Shown one piece after another: positions 33,300-42,207 of a DNA stretch of 64,000 nucleotides (positions are counted from its first letter, which is position 1; each line of letters opens with the position of its first letter). A program made the translations under genes and the position numbers. The DNA is from an uncultured Agathobacter sp. (GTDB lineage Bacteria; Bacillota; Clostridia; Lachnospirales; Lachnospiraceae). The stretch lies in NCBI GenBank assembly GCA_944381555.1, contig CALWLL010000021.1:49628-113627 (forward strand), given 5' to 3'. The notes under the pieces are model-generated. The model did not search any database. It worked only from the letters and a program-made list of their open reading frames with translations, and was not told where the DNA came from.

Positions 33300-34340
33300 T
33301 TATTTGTTTTTCTTTTTCATAAAATACATATATCCTGCAAATGCGCCAAGTACAATCACAACTGTCACAATTACAGCGATTACGATAATCCATGCTGCTG
33401 ACAATCCTCCATTGTCCTCATCTTTGTCTGATACCTGCGTATCATCCTCATCTTTTGCAGTTGTATCTTCTTTGCCTGTATCCTCTACAGATGTATCTTC
33501 CGTATTTTGGTCTTCCTTGCTGGTATCTTCTGTATTTTCAGGCTCTTCGTTTTTTTGCGTATCTTCTGTTTCTCCCGGAGTTACAGCACCCGATGCGCTT
33601 ACGGTAAATGTACTATTTACATTGCCGCTTCCATCATCTGCCGTAGCAGGATTGAATGGGTCTGCCATCCATGTTCCGTCTACAATGTATTTATACTGAT
33701 ATGTACCTTCTTCTAACTCACAGGTATAAGAGAATACATTGCCTTCTTTCGTCATGGTCCAGTCTGTTGACCAGTCATTCATAGTACCGGAAATAACAAC
33801 ATTGTCTGAGTTTGTACTTTCAAAGTAGAACGTTACTTTATTTCCATCAATAACAGGGCTCTGTTTTACCGTTGGGTTTTCCGGGATAATTGGTTCACCC
33901 GGTGTTGTTATATCCGAATTTCCAGCTTCTGCATCTTCTTTTGTGGCAGCAACCGTACATGACCACTTTCCTGTACTGTTATCGGATGGAACTACCCACC
34001 ACTCTGCGCTCTTTGAAGTGTCACATACTAAGTCTACGGTCTGAATGGAACCGCCATCGCCAAAAATAATGTTTAAGCTGTCACCTTCGTAATCCTCCAG
34101 CGTTACGCTGTAATAATCCCCATCAACATTTGCTGTAATGTCTGTTCCAGGCCATGCGCCTAAAAGAGGACCTGCACTATCCCAGCAATACGCATATACC
34201 GCACCCCATCCTTCTGTATTTTTAAAATGCACCGTTACATTCTGCGCAGCTTTTGCTTCCATTGCCGGAATTGCAAGTAGAATCATAGCAAGTGCCATTA
34301 TAAAGCTCGCAATTTTCTTGAAAGACTTTGTTCTTTTCAT
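33300..34340 (-). CDS. Surface-anchored starch/glycogen-binding protein
   Basis: 346 residues. A signal peptide (1-32, ending in AKAAQ) is followed by a starch-binding module of CBM26-like type (about 33-118, VTVHFKNTEGWGAVYAYCWD, PLLGAWPGTD). A second, CBM48/AMPK-like module follows (about 155-250, GTMNDWSTDWTMTKEGNVF, GTYQYKYIVDGTWMADPFNP). Then come an acidic Thr/Glu/Asp-rich linker with ED-T repeats (about 255-313), a membrane helix (about 317-339) and a KKKNK tail. No catalytic domain is present. It starts 25 bp after glgP, so it is probably co-transcribed and holds alpha-glucan at the cell surface. Confidence 0.85.
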   Translation of the reverse strand: MKRTKSFKKIASFIMALAMILLAIPAMEAKAAQNVTVHFKNTEGWGAVYAYCWDSAGPLLGAWPGTDITANVDGDYYSVTLEDYEGDSLNIIFGDGGSIQTVDLVCDTSKSAEWWVVPSDNSTGKWSCTVAATKEDAEAGNSDITTPGEPIIPENPTVKQSPVIDGNKVTFYFESTNSDNVVISGTMNDWSTDWTMTKEGNVFSYTCELEEGTYQYKYIVDGTWMADPFNPATADDGSGNVNSTFTVSASGAVTPGETEDTQKNEEPENTEDTSKEDQNTEDTSVEDTGKEDTTAKDEDDTQVSDKDEDNGGLSAAWIIVIAVIVTVVIVLGAFAGYMYFMKKKNK

Positions 34341-34365
34341 TTTCCAACTCTCCTTTCTTCATAGT

Positions 34366-36618
34366 TTAATCCAATTTCCAGATTTCTTCGTTATACTGAG
34401 CGATTGTACGGTCAGATGAGAAGAACCCTGCTTTGCTGATATTAACTAACATCTTTCTAGCCCATGCATCACGGTTTTCGTAATCTGCATAAGCCTTTTC
34501 TCTTGTGGCAGCATATTCCTTAAAATCAGGGAAGGTCATAAACCAGTCTTTATTCAATAATTCATTGTAAAGACGTTCTAAGTTTTCTCTGCGTCCCACA
34601 TTCATCATGGTATCGCTTACAATGAAGTCCACCGCGCGTTTTAAATCAGCATCTTTTTCATAGTAATCTTTTGAACAGTAGTCACCGCGTTTGTATCTTG
34701 CAATAACCGTTTCGGAATCTTCACCGAAGGTATAGATGTTGTCCTTTCCAACAAGCTCTGCGATTTCTACGTTTGCTCCGTCCATAGTTCCGAGTGTTAC
34801 CGCGCCGTTTAGCATGAACTTCATATTGCCTGTTCCGGATGCTTCCTTTGAAGCAAGGGAAATCTGTTCTGAAATGTCACATGCAGGAATCAGCTTTTCT
34901 GCAAGTGTCACATTGTAGTTTTCTACCATAAATACATTTAAGTATGGGCTAACCTCCGGATCGTTGTTAATTACCTGCTGTAAGCAGAGGATTAAATGAA
35001 TGATGTCCTTTGCAATAATGTATGCCGGCGCAGCCTTTGCACCAAAGAATACGGTAATTGGTTTTGACGGTTTCTTCCCTGCCTTAATTTCCATATATTT
35101 ATGGATAATATATAATACATTAAGCTGCTGTCTCTTGTACTCATGGAGACGTTTTACCTGAATATCAAAGATAGAATCTGCATTTACATGGAAACCCTGT
35201 GTTTTTGCAAGATATTCTTTTAATGCTTCTTTTTTATCCGCTTTTATTGCAAGCACCTGATTTTTAACGGTTTCATCATCCAGATAAGCGCCTAATTTTT
35301 CGAGTTCCTCTGCATTCTTTTTCCATCCATCCCCAATCAGGCTTGTAACGTAAGCGGAAAGCTCCGGGTTGCATTCCATAAACCAGCGGCGGAATGTAAT
35401 ACCGTTTGTCTTATTGTTGAATTTTTCCGGGTAGAGTTTATAAAAATTATGAAGTTCTGTATTCTTTAAAATCTCTGTATGAAGATAAGCTACGCCGTTT
35501 ACACTGTATCCGTAGTGGATATCCATGTGCGCCATGTGTACCAGATTGTCTTTGATAATGTATGTGCTTTCGTCGGTTACTGCCTTGCGAACGCGGTTGT
35601 CCAGCTCGCGAATAATCGGCATTAGCTGCGGAACTGCCTTTTCCAGAAAGTAAATCGGCCATTTTTCCAATGCTTCTGCAAGGATTGTATGATTGGTGTA
35701 TGCGCAGACCTTTTTCACAACGTTAACCGCATCTTCCATAAGCATACCTCTCTCTCCAAGGAGACGGATAAGCTCCGGTATAATCATGGAAGGATGTGTA
35801 TCGTTAATCTGGACTGCTGCATAATCAGGCAGATCGTAAAGATCAGACCCCTTTGCTTGTGCTTCATCCAGAATAAGTCTTGCAGCGTTGCTTACCATAA
35901 AGTACTGCTGATATACACGGAGAAGACGTCCCTGCTCATCCGAATCATCCGGGTATAAGAACAGCGTTAAGTTTCTTGCAATGTCTTCTTTATCAAAGTG
36001 AATGGTATCATCTACCATGATTTCATCTACAGACTCAATGTCAAACAGATGCAATTTGGTGGTACGGTTGTTGTAGCCGCACACGTCGATATCATACATT
36101 CTGGACCATACACGCATACCGCCAAAATCTACCGGATAGCAGACCTCTGTTTTATTCAGCCAGCTATGCTCTGTAATCCATGGGTTTGGTGTTTCTTTCT
36201 GAAGGTTATTCTCGAATACCTGCTTAAAAAGACCAAAGTGGTAGTTTAAGCCTACTCCATCGCCGTTTAACCCAAGCGTTGCCATAGAATCCAAAAAGCA
36301 CGCCGCAAGACGTCCAAGTCCGCCATTACCAAGAGATGGTTCTAATTCAATCTCTTCGATAGCTGCAAGATCTTTGCCTGCGTCTGCCAGAATCTTTTTC
36401 ACTTCATCATACACACCAAGATTTATTAAGTTATTTGATAACAATTTCCCGATTAAAAACTCTGCGGAAACATAATATACTTTCTTCTTTCCCGCATTAC
36501 TTTCTTTTTCCTTTGCAAGCTCTTTTACCATATCAAGAAGTGCAAAGTACAATTCTTCGTTTGAACATTCTGCAACAGATTTGTTCCATTTTGTTTCTAC
36601 TACTTTTGTAAAGTTCAT
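34366..36618 (-). CDS. glgP: Glycogen/starch/alpha-glucan phosphorylase
   Basis: 750 residues, in the short range for the family. The enzyme releases glucose-1-phosphate from the ends of glycogen or maltodextrin. Clear motifs are the active-site [20 protein letters not shown] and the cofactor site [10 protein letters not shown] with PLP-binding Lys600, followed by [16 protein letters not shown]. It is cytosolic. AGGAGG lies 9 bases upstream. The gene is transcribed away from an AraC-type regulator and is followed by the surface glucan-binding protein gene. Confidence 0.95.
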   Translation of the reverse strand: MNFTKVVETKWNKSVAECSNEELYFALLDMVKELAKEKESNAGKKKVYYVSAEFLIGKLLSNNLINLGVYDEVKKILADAGKDLAAIEEIELEPSLGNGGLGRLAACFLDSMATLGLNGDGVGLNYHFGLFKQVFENNLQKETPNPWITEHSWLNKTEVCYPVDFGGMRVWSRMYDIDVCGYNNRTTKLHLFDIESVDEIMVDDTIHFDKEDIARNLTLFLYPDDSDEQGRLLRVYQQYFMVSNAARLILDEAQAKGSDLYDLPDYAAVQINDTHPSMIIPELIRLLGERGMLMEDAVNVVKKVCAYTNHTILAEALEKWPIYFLEKAVPQLMPIIRELDNRVRKAVTDESTYIIKDNLVHMAHMDIHYGYSVNGVAYLHTEILKNTELHNFYKLYPEKFNNKTNGITFRRWFMECNPELSAYVTSLIGDGWKKNAEELEKLGAYLDDETVKNQVLAIKADKKEALKEYLAKTQGFHVNADSIFDIQVKRLHEYKRQQLNVLYIIHKYMEIKAGKKPSKPITVFFGAKAAPAYIIAKDIIHLILCLQQVINNDPEVSPYLNVFMVENYNVTLAEKLIPACDISEQISLASKEASGTGNMKFMLNGAVTLGTMDGANVEIAELVGKDNIYTFGEDSETVIARYKRGDYCSKDYYEKDADLKRAVDFIVSDTMMNVGRRENLERLYNELLNKDWFMTFPDFKEYAATREKAYADYENRDAWARKMLVNISKAGFFSSDRTIAQYNEEIWKLD

Positions 36619-36653
36619 TTCCTTTTCCTCCTATTATCAAGAGCAGTTACATT

Positions 36654-36716
36654 GAATAGTATATGTAAAATCCTATTATTTTTCTTGTCATATACTGGCA
36701 AAAAGTGATACTATTC
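36654..36716. promoter_or_regulatory. Divergent glgP/araC control region with dyad sites
   Basis: GAATAGTAT (36654-36662) is the exact inverse of ATACTATTC (36708-36716). The plus strand has TTGTCA (36685-36690), 18 bp, TACTAT (36709-36714), and the araC ATG begins only 7 bases past the -10. That leaves no room for a leader or ribosome-binding site. The paired half-sites flanking the promoters could bind the AraC protein. Confidence 0.4.
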
Positions 36717-36720
36717 TATC

Positions 36721-37599
36721 ATGAATATACTTGAATATGAAAATTACCAAGAAAAAAAGCCACATGTGGATGTATCGTTTCCATACAACACGTATTTGTG
36801 CTCCATCCCTTTAGATTTCGACCGCGTGCCAATGCATTGGCATGATGAGATGGAAATCATATATATAAAGAAAGGACACGGTTATGTTACGGTAGATTTT
36901 AAGCAGTACAAGGTTTCGGGTAGTACGATTGTACTCATCCTGCCCGGACAACTGCATTCGATTGACCAATACGATGATTTGTCTATGGAATACGAAAACA
37001 TTATTTTTCATGCCGGTATGCTGTTTCCGAGAACGGAAGATACCAGCAGTACGGACTTTCTGCGCCCTCTTTTAAGCGGAAAGATAACAGTACCTTCCAT
37101 ATTTACTTCTATTTCCGACCATTATGATGCGGTTTCCGCCTGCATTGATGCCTGTGATGAAATCTGCAAGACAAAGCCAAAGGGCTACGAACTGTATATT
37201 AAAGGAAAACTGTATGAGCTTTTCTTCGTGCTATGCAGCCGCTGCCGGGAAGAACGCAATACCCGCCCCACAAAATCTTTAGATAAGATGAAGGTGATTA
37301 TGAAACATATCGAAAATCATTATATGGAAAGACTAACGATTGCGGATATGGCCGGACTGATCGGTTTTTCCGAATCTCACTTCATGCGTTATTTCAAGGA
37401 AACGATGGGAACATCTTTTATCGATTATCTGCGGGAATACCGCCTGACAATGGCTGCGCGTCTGCTCTTAGCCTCCGATTCCTCTGTTCTTAGCATTTCC
37501 GGGGAGGTAGGCTTTGATAATCTCTCCTACTTCAACCGTGCCTTTAAAAAGGAATACGGCATCACACCAAGCCAGTACCGGAAACAGGAATCTGTATAA
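36721..37599 (+). CDS. AraC-family transcriptional regulator with cupin sensor
   Basis: 292 residues. The N-terminal cupin-like half (about 1-140) has PMHWHDEMEIIYIKKGHGYV, the usual ligand-binding barrel. The C-terminal half (about 195-290) contains two helix-turn-helix units, RLTIADMAGLIGFSESHFMR and SVLSISGEVGFDNLSYFNRA followed by FKKEYGITPSQYRK. This kind of regulator usually controls sugar-use genes. It is divergent from glgP and is the natural candidate to control glgP and the glucan-binding protein. There is no ribosome-binding site before the ATG. Confidence 0.9.
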   Translation: MNILEYENYQEKKPHVDVSFPYNTYLCSIPLDFDRVPMHWHDEMEIIYIKKGHGYVTVDFKQYKVSGSTIVLILPGQLHSIDQYDDLSMEYENIIFHAGMLFPRTEDTSSTDFLRPLLSGKITVPSIFTSISDHYDAVSACIDACDEICKTKPKGYELYIKGKLYELFFVLCSRCREERNTRPTKSLDKMKVIMKHIENHYMERLTIADMAGLIGFSESHFMRYFKETMGTSFIDYLREYRLTMAARLLLASDSSVLSISGEVGFDNLSYFNRAFKKEYGITPSQYRKQESV

Positions 37600-37655
37600 A
37601 AAAGCCTTGGCACTTGAAATGAGTTAATCTCACAAATTTCATCCTGCCAAGGCGC
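37600..37655. terminator. Bidirectional terminator
   Basis: GCCTTGGCA (37604-37612) pairs perfectly with TGCCAAGGC (37645-37653). An inner GAAATGAG/CTCACAAATTTC pairing extends the stem. It lies between araC (+) and the CorC-like gene (-). Confidence 0.7.
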
Positions 37656-37663
37656 TATGTATT

Positions 37664-38983
37664 TTATTCCAAGATACTTACAATCGCTGTCTCTACCTGA
37701 TGGTTTTTGATTTCTGTCACTTTAATTTTCAGCATATCATAAGTTAATTCAATATCGGAACCATCCTCAGGAATCTCTCCCAGAGCATTGAATATAAGTC
37801 CGTTAAACGTATCATAATCTTCACATGGCAGCGATACCGCCAGCGCAATGGATATTTCTTCCAACGTAGCACTTCCGTGAATCTTCCATGTTCCGTCACT
37901 TAAAAGTTCTATGGTTTCTTCTTCGATTTCGTTACTGTCTGTACCAAAATCACCCACAAGCTGTTCCAGCAAATCGTTTATCGTAATAATTCCTGTCATT
38001 CCGCCGTATTCGTCCAGCACAACTGCCAAAGAATATTTTTCTTTTTTCATATTCTGGAATAATACGTCTGCCTTTACCGTATCCGGCACAAAATAAGCAG
38101 GAGAAACAGCTTTTTCCATTACATTTTCTCTGCTCTTATCTTCCAGACGGAAGTATTCCTTCGTATCTAAAACACCAACGACATTATCCGGGGATTGGTC
38201 GCATATCGGAAACAGGGTATATCTGCTGCCGTAAATGGTTTCTTTCCACTGCTCCATGTCATCTTCCATATCCAGCATTACAACATCTGTTCTGTGCGTT
38301 ACAATCTCCTCTGCAGTTAAGTCATCAAATTCAAATACATTCTGAATGAAGTCTCTCTCGTCATTATCAATGGTGCCCTTTTCAGAACCCGCATCAACCA
38401 TCATACGGATTTCTTCTTCACTGACATTATCGTCTTCCTGATACGGGTCAATTCCACATAGCTGAAGCAGACCGTTTGTCGAAGCTGTAAGCAGGGAAAC
38501 GATTGGTGAAAATATCTTCGCAATTGCACTGACTAAGCCAGACAGAGCCAACGCTAACTGCTCCGATTTGCGCATACCTATCTGTTTTGGAAGAAGCTCG
38601 CCGAATACCAGTGTAAAATAAGACAGAATCAGCGTAATTAAAATTACAGCAATCGAATCCAATACGCTTTCCGGAATGGTTACACCCAAACCTACTGCCC
38701 AGTCTACCAGCACCTCCGAGAAGTTTTCTGCCGCAAAAGCACTGCCTAAAAATCCGGATAAGGTAATTGCAACCTGAATCGTGGCCAAAAAACGCGACGA
38801 CTGGCTTGTAAGCTTTTCCAGACGAATTGCCCGTTTGTCTCCCTCTGCCGCCATTTTTGCCATCTTGTTGTCATTCATGGATATTACCGCAATTTCCGCA
38901 CAGGCAAAAATCGCATTCAGAAAAATAAGTACTACCTGCAGTAAAATCATTAAAATAATCGAATTAGTGTCACTGTCATCCAT
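37664..38983 (-). CDS. CorC/HlyC-type (CNNM) membrane protein
   Basis: 439 residues from the ATG reading MDDSDTNSIILM; a TTG eight codons earlier lies inside the GGAG site and is unlikely. The domains in order are a CNNM/DUF21 membrane domain (about 1-190, with FLGSAFAAENF and GELLPKQIG), two CBS domains (about 210-330, TDVVMLDMEDDMEQW, AVVLDEYGGMTGIITINDLL) and a C-terminal CorC_HlyC domain (about 345-435). Relatives export magnesium or cobalt; older names call them hemolysins, which is misleading. Confidence 0.9.
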   Translation of the reverse strand: MDDSDTNSIILMILLQVVLIFLNAIFACAEIAVISMNDNKMAKMAAEGDKRAIRLEKLTSQSSRFLATIQVAITLSGFLGSAFAAENFSEVLVDWAVGLGVTIPESVLDSIAVILITLILSYFTLVFGELLPKQIGMRKSEQLALALSGLVSAIAKIFSPIVSLLTASTNGLLQLCGIDPYQEDDNVSEEEIRMMVDAGSEKGTIDNDERDFIQNVFEFDDLTAEEIVTHRTDVVMLDMEDDMEQWKETIYGSRYTLFPICDQSPDNVVGVLDTKEYFRLEDKSRENVMEKAVSPAYFVPDTVKADVLFQNMKKEKYSLAVVLDEYGGMTGIITINDLLEQLVGDFGTDSNEIEEETIELLSDGTWKIHGSATLEEISIALAVSLPCEDYDTFNGLIFNALGEIPEDGSDIELTYDMLKIKVTEIKNHQVETAIVSILE

Positions 38984-39119
38984 TTGTGTTATGTTTACTC
39001 CTTTCAAGATAAAAAATAATCAATTTCTATTTTATCAGACAAACCTGCCAGTGTCTATGAAATATCTATGAAAGTTATGAAATTTTTACTAAATCTTAAC
39101 CTAAAGCAGCCAGAATTCT

Positions 39120-39620
39120 TTAAAAAACAATATACCCTGCTATAGCCACCGCGATTGCAAAAACAGCACCTGCAACCACATCACTTATATAATGTACTCC
39201 GGATAAAACTCTTACTGCTGCTAACAATACTGCCATTCCTGCAAATATAAGCCCCAGCCAGCAAAACGGCGATGCCAGTAAAAATGTCATGGCAATTATC
39301 ATCGCAGAAAATACATGTCTGCTTGGAAAAGATTTTCCTTTTGTATCCTTCTTAATCACCGGCGGCATTTCAAAGGTTTCATATGGTCTCGGACGATTGA
39401 TAAGCCACCGGAATACCGTCAGAATAATAAAGCTGTCTAACGGAACCATAATCACTCTCGCCACATTTGCATCCTTTTGCCAAAACATATATAGGATCAA
39501 AAACGGATAAGCTGCGTACATCGTCATGGTACACAACTTATTTACTCTATGTATCCCCCTGGCCATTTGGGGATTATCCCGGAATGGCTGGGTTAATTTC
39601 ACATAAGTTTCTTTTGTCAT
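39120..39620 (-). CDS. PAP2-family membrane phosphatase
   Basis: 166 residues from MTKETYVKLTQPFRDN; the longer frame overlaps the upstream lipoprotein gene and is less likely. The three-part phosphatase signature is present: RWLINRPRPYE (KxxxxxxRP-like), SFPSRH and GVHYISDVVAG. Several membrane helices are seen. Such enzymes dephosphorylate undecaprenyl pyrophosphate or phosphatidyl phosphates. The start lies 17 bp past the stop of the repeat lipoprotein, so they may share a transcript. Confidence 0.88.
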   Translation of the reverse strand: MTKETYVKLTQPFRDNPQMARGIHRVNKLCTMTMYAAYPFLILYMFWQKDANVARVIMVPLDSFIILTVFRWLINRPRPYETFEMPPVIKKDTKGKSFPSRHVFSAMIIAMTFLLASPFCWLGLIFAGMAVLLAAVRVLSGVHYISDVVAGAVFAIAVAIAGYIVF

Positions 39621-39636
39621 TTCCTTTATCTCTTTC

Positions 39637-40089
39637 TTAGTTTGTATCCTTATCGGTAGAAGTAAGCTGTCTGATTCCGCTTCGAATCGCACTTCCTGCT
39701 TCTTTTACACTGTGCATAAGGTTCTCTCCTGCCTGTTCTAATCTGCTGGTCCTGTTATCCGTATTATCGACTCCATTGTTAGTTCCGTTGTTTGTTCCAT
39801 TTTCCGTGTTATCGGTACCATTTTCGATTCCGTCCCGAATATTGTCGATTCCATTCTCGATTCCATCTTCTACATTATCGATGCCATCCCGAATGTCATC
39901 ACCCACGTTATCCACACCGTTTTCAATATCATCACCAATCGTATCGTTATCTGTTCCGTGGTTTATATTATCATCATACGGTGCATCTGTCCCATCATTT
40001 GTGTTATCGCCCATACCACATGCTGTAAATGTTAATAAGCCTGTAATCATAAGGGCGCTTAAAAAAATAAGCTTGAATTTCTTCATCAT
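39637..40089 (-). CDS. Lipoprotein with 11-residue repeats, likely forespore-expressed
   Basis: 150 residues. A signal peptide with lipobox FTAC (Cys about 24) precedes an unusual Asp/Asn/Gly/Ile-rich part. It is built of 11-residue units such as DIRDGIDNVED, GIENGIDNIRD and GIENGTDNTEN, about five copies. A basic helical tail follows (RLEQAGENLMHSVKEAGSAI). The repeat period fits a regular right-handed coil or helix. The family is not recognised. A sigma-G-like promoter at 40114-40143 suggests expression in the developing spore, as for several known sporulation lipoproteins. Confidence 0.7.
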   Translation of the reverse strand: MMKKFKLIFLSALMITGLLTFTACGMGDNTNDGTDAPYDDNINHGTDNDTIGDDIENGVDNVGDDIRDGIDNVEDGIENGIDNIRDGIENGTDNTENGTNNGTNNGVDNTDNRTSRLEQAGENLMHSVKEAGSAIRSGIRQLTSTDKDTN

Positions 40090-40113
40090 ACATACTCCTT
40101 TTCTTTTTGAAGT

Positions 40114-40143
40114 TAGTATGATGTAATTATTTATTTTTCATAC
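40114..40143 (-). promoter_or_regulatory. Sigma-G-like promoter of the repeat lipoprotein
   Basis: On the minus strand GTATG (40139-40143) fits the GHATR -35 class, and CATACTA (40114-40120) is an exact sigma-G -10. The spacing is 18 bp, as in known sigma-G promoters. It lies 25 bp above the lipoprotein ATG, overlapping the tail of the TetR gene. Confidence 0.55.
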
Positions 40144-40658
40144 AGAAGATTATCTAGCAAATATATGAAAAAACGGCAATTTCTTTCACCTGACTGAAGC
40201 AATGCCAATATGTTTTTAAAAACATATTGGCAAAAATCTTCAGGCTGAAATTCCATATTCCAAATAGAAGGATTTATTCTGATATCTTCTTTTAAAATTT
40301 TTTGAAACAATTTCATTGTTTCATCCATCGGAATTTTTCCTTCTAAGTCACGCACCCAGCTTCTGTCATATGGAGACAGCTTTGCATAGAGATAATTATA
40401 GTACTGCTCTAAAAATCCGGTAAATCCCATTTGAGAATGATACAGCTTCTCCTGATCTGCAAAAATATGATTCCAGAATGCCTCTGCAACAGCGGTAACC
40501 AATGTCTCTTTATTCGGATAATAATTATAAACAGAGCCAATGGCAATCCCACATGCTAAAGCAAGCTTACGGATGCTAAGTTTATCTATGCCTTCTTTTT
40601 TGGCAATAAGCAGTGCCTGCTCTAAAATTTTGTCGGCGGTGGTGACGCGTTTATTCAT
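40131..40658 (-). CDS. TetR-family transcriptional regulator
   Basis: 175 residues. The N-terminal helix-turn-helix reads KLSIRKLALACGIAIGSVYN followed by YYPNKETLVTAVAEAFW, a typical TetR DNA-binding domain. The C-terminal ligand domain is not assigned. GAGGTAGTTT precedes ATG. A perfect 13-bp palindrome over its promoter suggests self-repression. No obvious target gene stands beside it. Confidence 0.9.
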   Translation of the reverse strand: MNKRVTTADKILEQALLIAKKEGIDKLSIRKLALACGIAIGSVYNYYPNKETLVTAVAEAFWNHIFADQEKLYHSQMGFTGFLEQYYNYLYAKLSPYDRSWVRDLEGKIPMDETMKLFQKILKEDIRINPSIWNMEFQPEDFCQYVFKNILALLQSGERNCRFFIYLLDNLLYEK

Positions 40659-40680
40659 AAACTACCTCATTTCACATTGT

Positions 40681-40721
40681 TGAACATAGTTCATGTTATC
40701 ACTTCTGCGAACACAATTCAA
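40681..40721 (-). promoter_or_regulatory. tetR promoter with palindromic operator
   Basis: On the minus strand TTGAAT (40716-40721) and TAACAT (40693-40698) are 17 bp apart. TGAACATAGTTCA (40681-40693) is a perfect palindrome (arms TGAAC/GTTCA) that begins at the -10, the usual place for TetR self-control. Confidence 0.5.
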
Positions 40722-40726
40722 GAACT

Positions 40727-41083
40727 CTATTTTTTCATCTTCGAATCAAACAGTAAAGAAGCAATATAAGAAAATACCAAAGCGGCGGACACGCCTACCG
40801 CACAGGCAGTAAAACCGCCTTTAAAAATTCCCAAAAAGCCATCTTCATCAATGGCTTTCTTCATGCCTTCCCATAGCAGATTTCCGAATCCCATCAACGG
40901 GACATTTGCTCCTGCTCCTGCCCATTCTGAAAATGGCTGATACACGCCTAAGGCTCCAAGCACAGCACCGGTACATACCAACAGCACCATAATCCTGCCC
41001 GGAAGCATCTTCGTCTTATCCATTAACACCTGTGCCAGAGCACAGATAATTCCGCCTACTACAAATGCTTTTACAAATTCCAT
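40727..41083 (-). CDS. spoVAE: Stage V sporulation protein AE
   Basis: 118 residues, a membrane protein with about three to four helices. It matches the SpoVAC/SpoVAE membrane family: FVKAFVVGGIICALAQVLMD, GAGANVPLMGFGNLLWEGMKK and GGFTACAVGVSAALVFSYIA. SpoVA proteins form the channel that carries dipicolinic acid into the forespore and out at germination. AGGAGG precedes ATG. It starts 10 bp after spoVAD. Confidence 0.92.
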   Translation of the reverse strand: MEFVKAFVVGGIICALAQVLMDKTKMLPGRIMVLLVCTGAVLGALGVYQPFSEWAGAGANVPLMGFGNLLWEGMKKAIDEDGFLGIFKGGFTACAVGVSAALVFSYIASLLFDSKMKK

Positions 41084-41093
41084 GCGCTACCTC

Positions 41094-42134
41094 CTATTCC
41101 ACATGCTCAATTACTACACCATGTGCAATTCCCGGCACTGTCTGTCCTTCATTAAAACTTACGGTGGACAAAAGTGCTCCTGTCGGAACAAATAGTATTC
41201 TTTTTAATCTGCCTCTTTGTATTTCCTTCAGATAATACCCGCTTAAGGTTACTGCAGAACAGCCGCAGCCGGAGCCGCCCGCTCCTGTCCCCTGCGTTTC
41301 CCCATCATATATCTTAATTCCGCAGTCCTCATGAACACCGGAGATGTCATACCCCTTTTCTTTCAGAAGGTCAATGAGAATCTCTTGTCCAATTGTTCCC
41401 AAATCTCCCGTTACGATTTTGTCATAATCCTTTGGTGTTCTTCCAAAATCCTCTAAGTGCCGGTAAATCAAATCACATGCAGCCGGCGCCATAGCAGCGC
41501 CCATATTCATGGAATCCTTAATGCCAAAGTCTACAATTCTGCCCGTTGTAATACCTGTAATTTTAGCCATTGGATTTAGCTTCCATTCCTCCATTTTCTC
41601 TTTGCTTGCCAGCAGAAAGGCCCCGCTGCCTGTTACCGTCCACGTCGCAGACTTTGGTCTTTGGTTTGCATACTCGAGCGGGAAACGGAACTGCTTCTCC
41701 GCACTCGCAAAATGACTGGAGGTTACTGCTGCAACACAGTCTGCATATCCTGCCGCAATCGTCATGGACGCTATGGATAGGGATTCCCCGCATGTAGAAC
41801 ATGCTCCATATAGCCCAAACAGAGGAATTTCGAACTCTTTTAGCCCAAATGATGAAGCAATCGTCTGTCCGAGCAAATCCCCTGCAAACAGGTATCTTAC
41901 ATCGGCTGCCTGTTTATTAATTTTTCCGAGAGTTACGGTAAGGGCTTCCTTTTGCAACGCACTCTCTGCCGCCTCCCAGTTCTCTTCTCCGAATTTTTCA
42001 TCTCCTGTCCCAATCACATCAAAGCAGGCCTGCAAAGGTCCTTCTCCCTCCTTTTTGCCTACCACTGATGCTGTACTGACAATAAAAGGAGTCTTTGAAA
42101 AACAAAGACTCCCAATTCCTACCTGTTGGTTCAT
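41094..42134 (-). CDS. spoVAD: Stage V sporulation protein AD
   Basis: 346 residues from MNQQVGIGSLCFSKTPFIVS, with AAGGAGAG upstream. It has a thiolase-like fold: ACSTCGESLSIASMTIAAGY and GTGAGGSGCGCSAVTLSGYY. SpoVAD binds dipicolinic acid and works with the SpoVA membrane proteins. It is followed by spoVAE and preceded by a consensus sigma-G promoter. The other spoVA genes lie 18 kb away at 60-62.6 kb, instead of in one operon as in Bacillus subtilis. Confidence 0.95.
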   Translation of the reverse strand: MNQQVGIGSLCFSKTPFIVSTASVVGKKEGEGPLQACFDVIGTGDEKFGEENWEAAESALQKEALTVTLGKINKQAADVRYLFAGDLLGQTIASSFGLKEFEIPLFGLYGACSTCGESLSIASMTIAAGYADCVAAVTSSHFASAEKQFRFPLEYANQRPKSATWTVTGSGAFLLASKEKMEEWKLNPMAKITGITTGRIVDFGIKDSMNMGAAMAPAACDLIYRHLEDFGRTPKDYDKIVTGDLGTIGQEILIDLLKEKGYDISGVHEDCGIKIYDGETQGTGAGGSGCGCSAVTLSGYYLKEIQRGRLKRILFVPTGALLSTVSFNEGQTVPGIAHGVVIEHVE

Positions 42135-42161
42135 GCTATCTCTCCTTTTCAATATATGAGA

Positions 42162-42192
42162 TAGTATGTTTTAAATTATGTAATTGTATTCA
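42162..42192 (-). promoter_or_regulatory. Consensus sigma-G promoter of spoVAD-spoVAE
   Basis: On the minus strand TGAATA (42187-42192) and CATACTA (42162-42168) are separated by exactly 18 bp; both boxes match the sigma-G consensus. It lies 27 bp above the spoVAD ATG. Confidence 0.8.
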
Positions 42193-42207
42193 TTTTCAAA
42201 AGACTGA

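Noticed and set aside
39776-40126. 116-codon open frame on the plus strand
   Set aside because: It mirrors the repetitive lipoprotein gene on the other strand; the repeats keep several frames open. It has no ribosome-binding site, and its protein is a simple Ser/Pro/Ile repeat.
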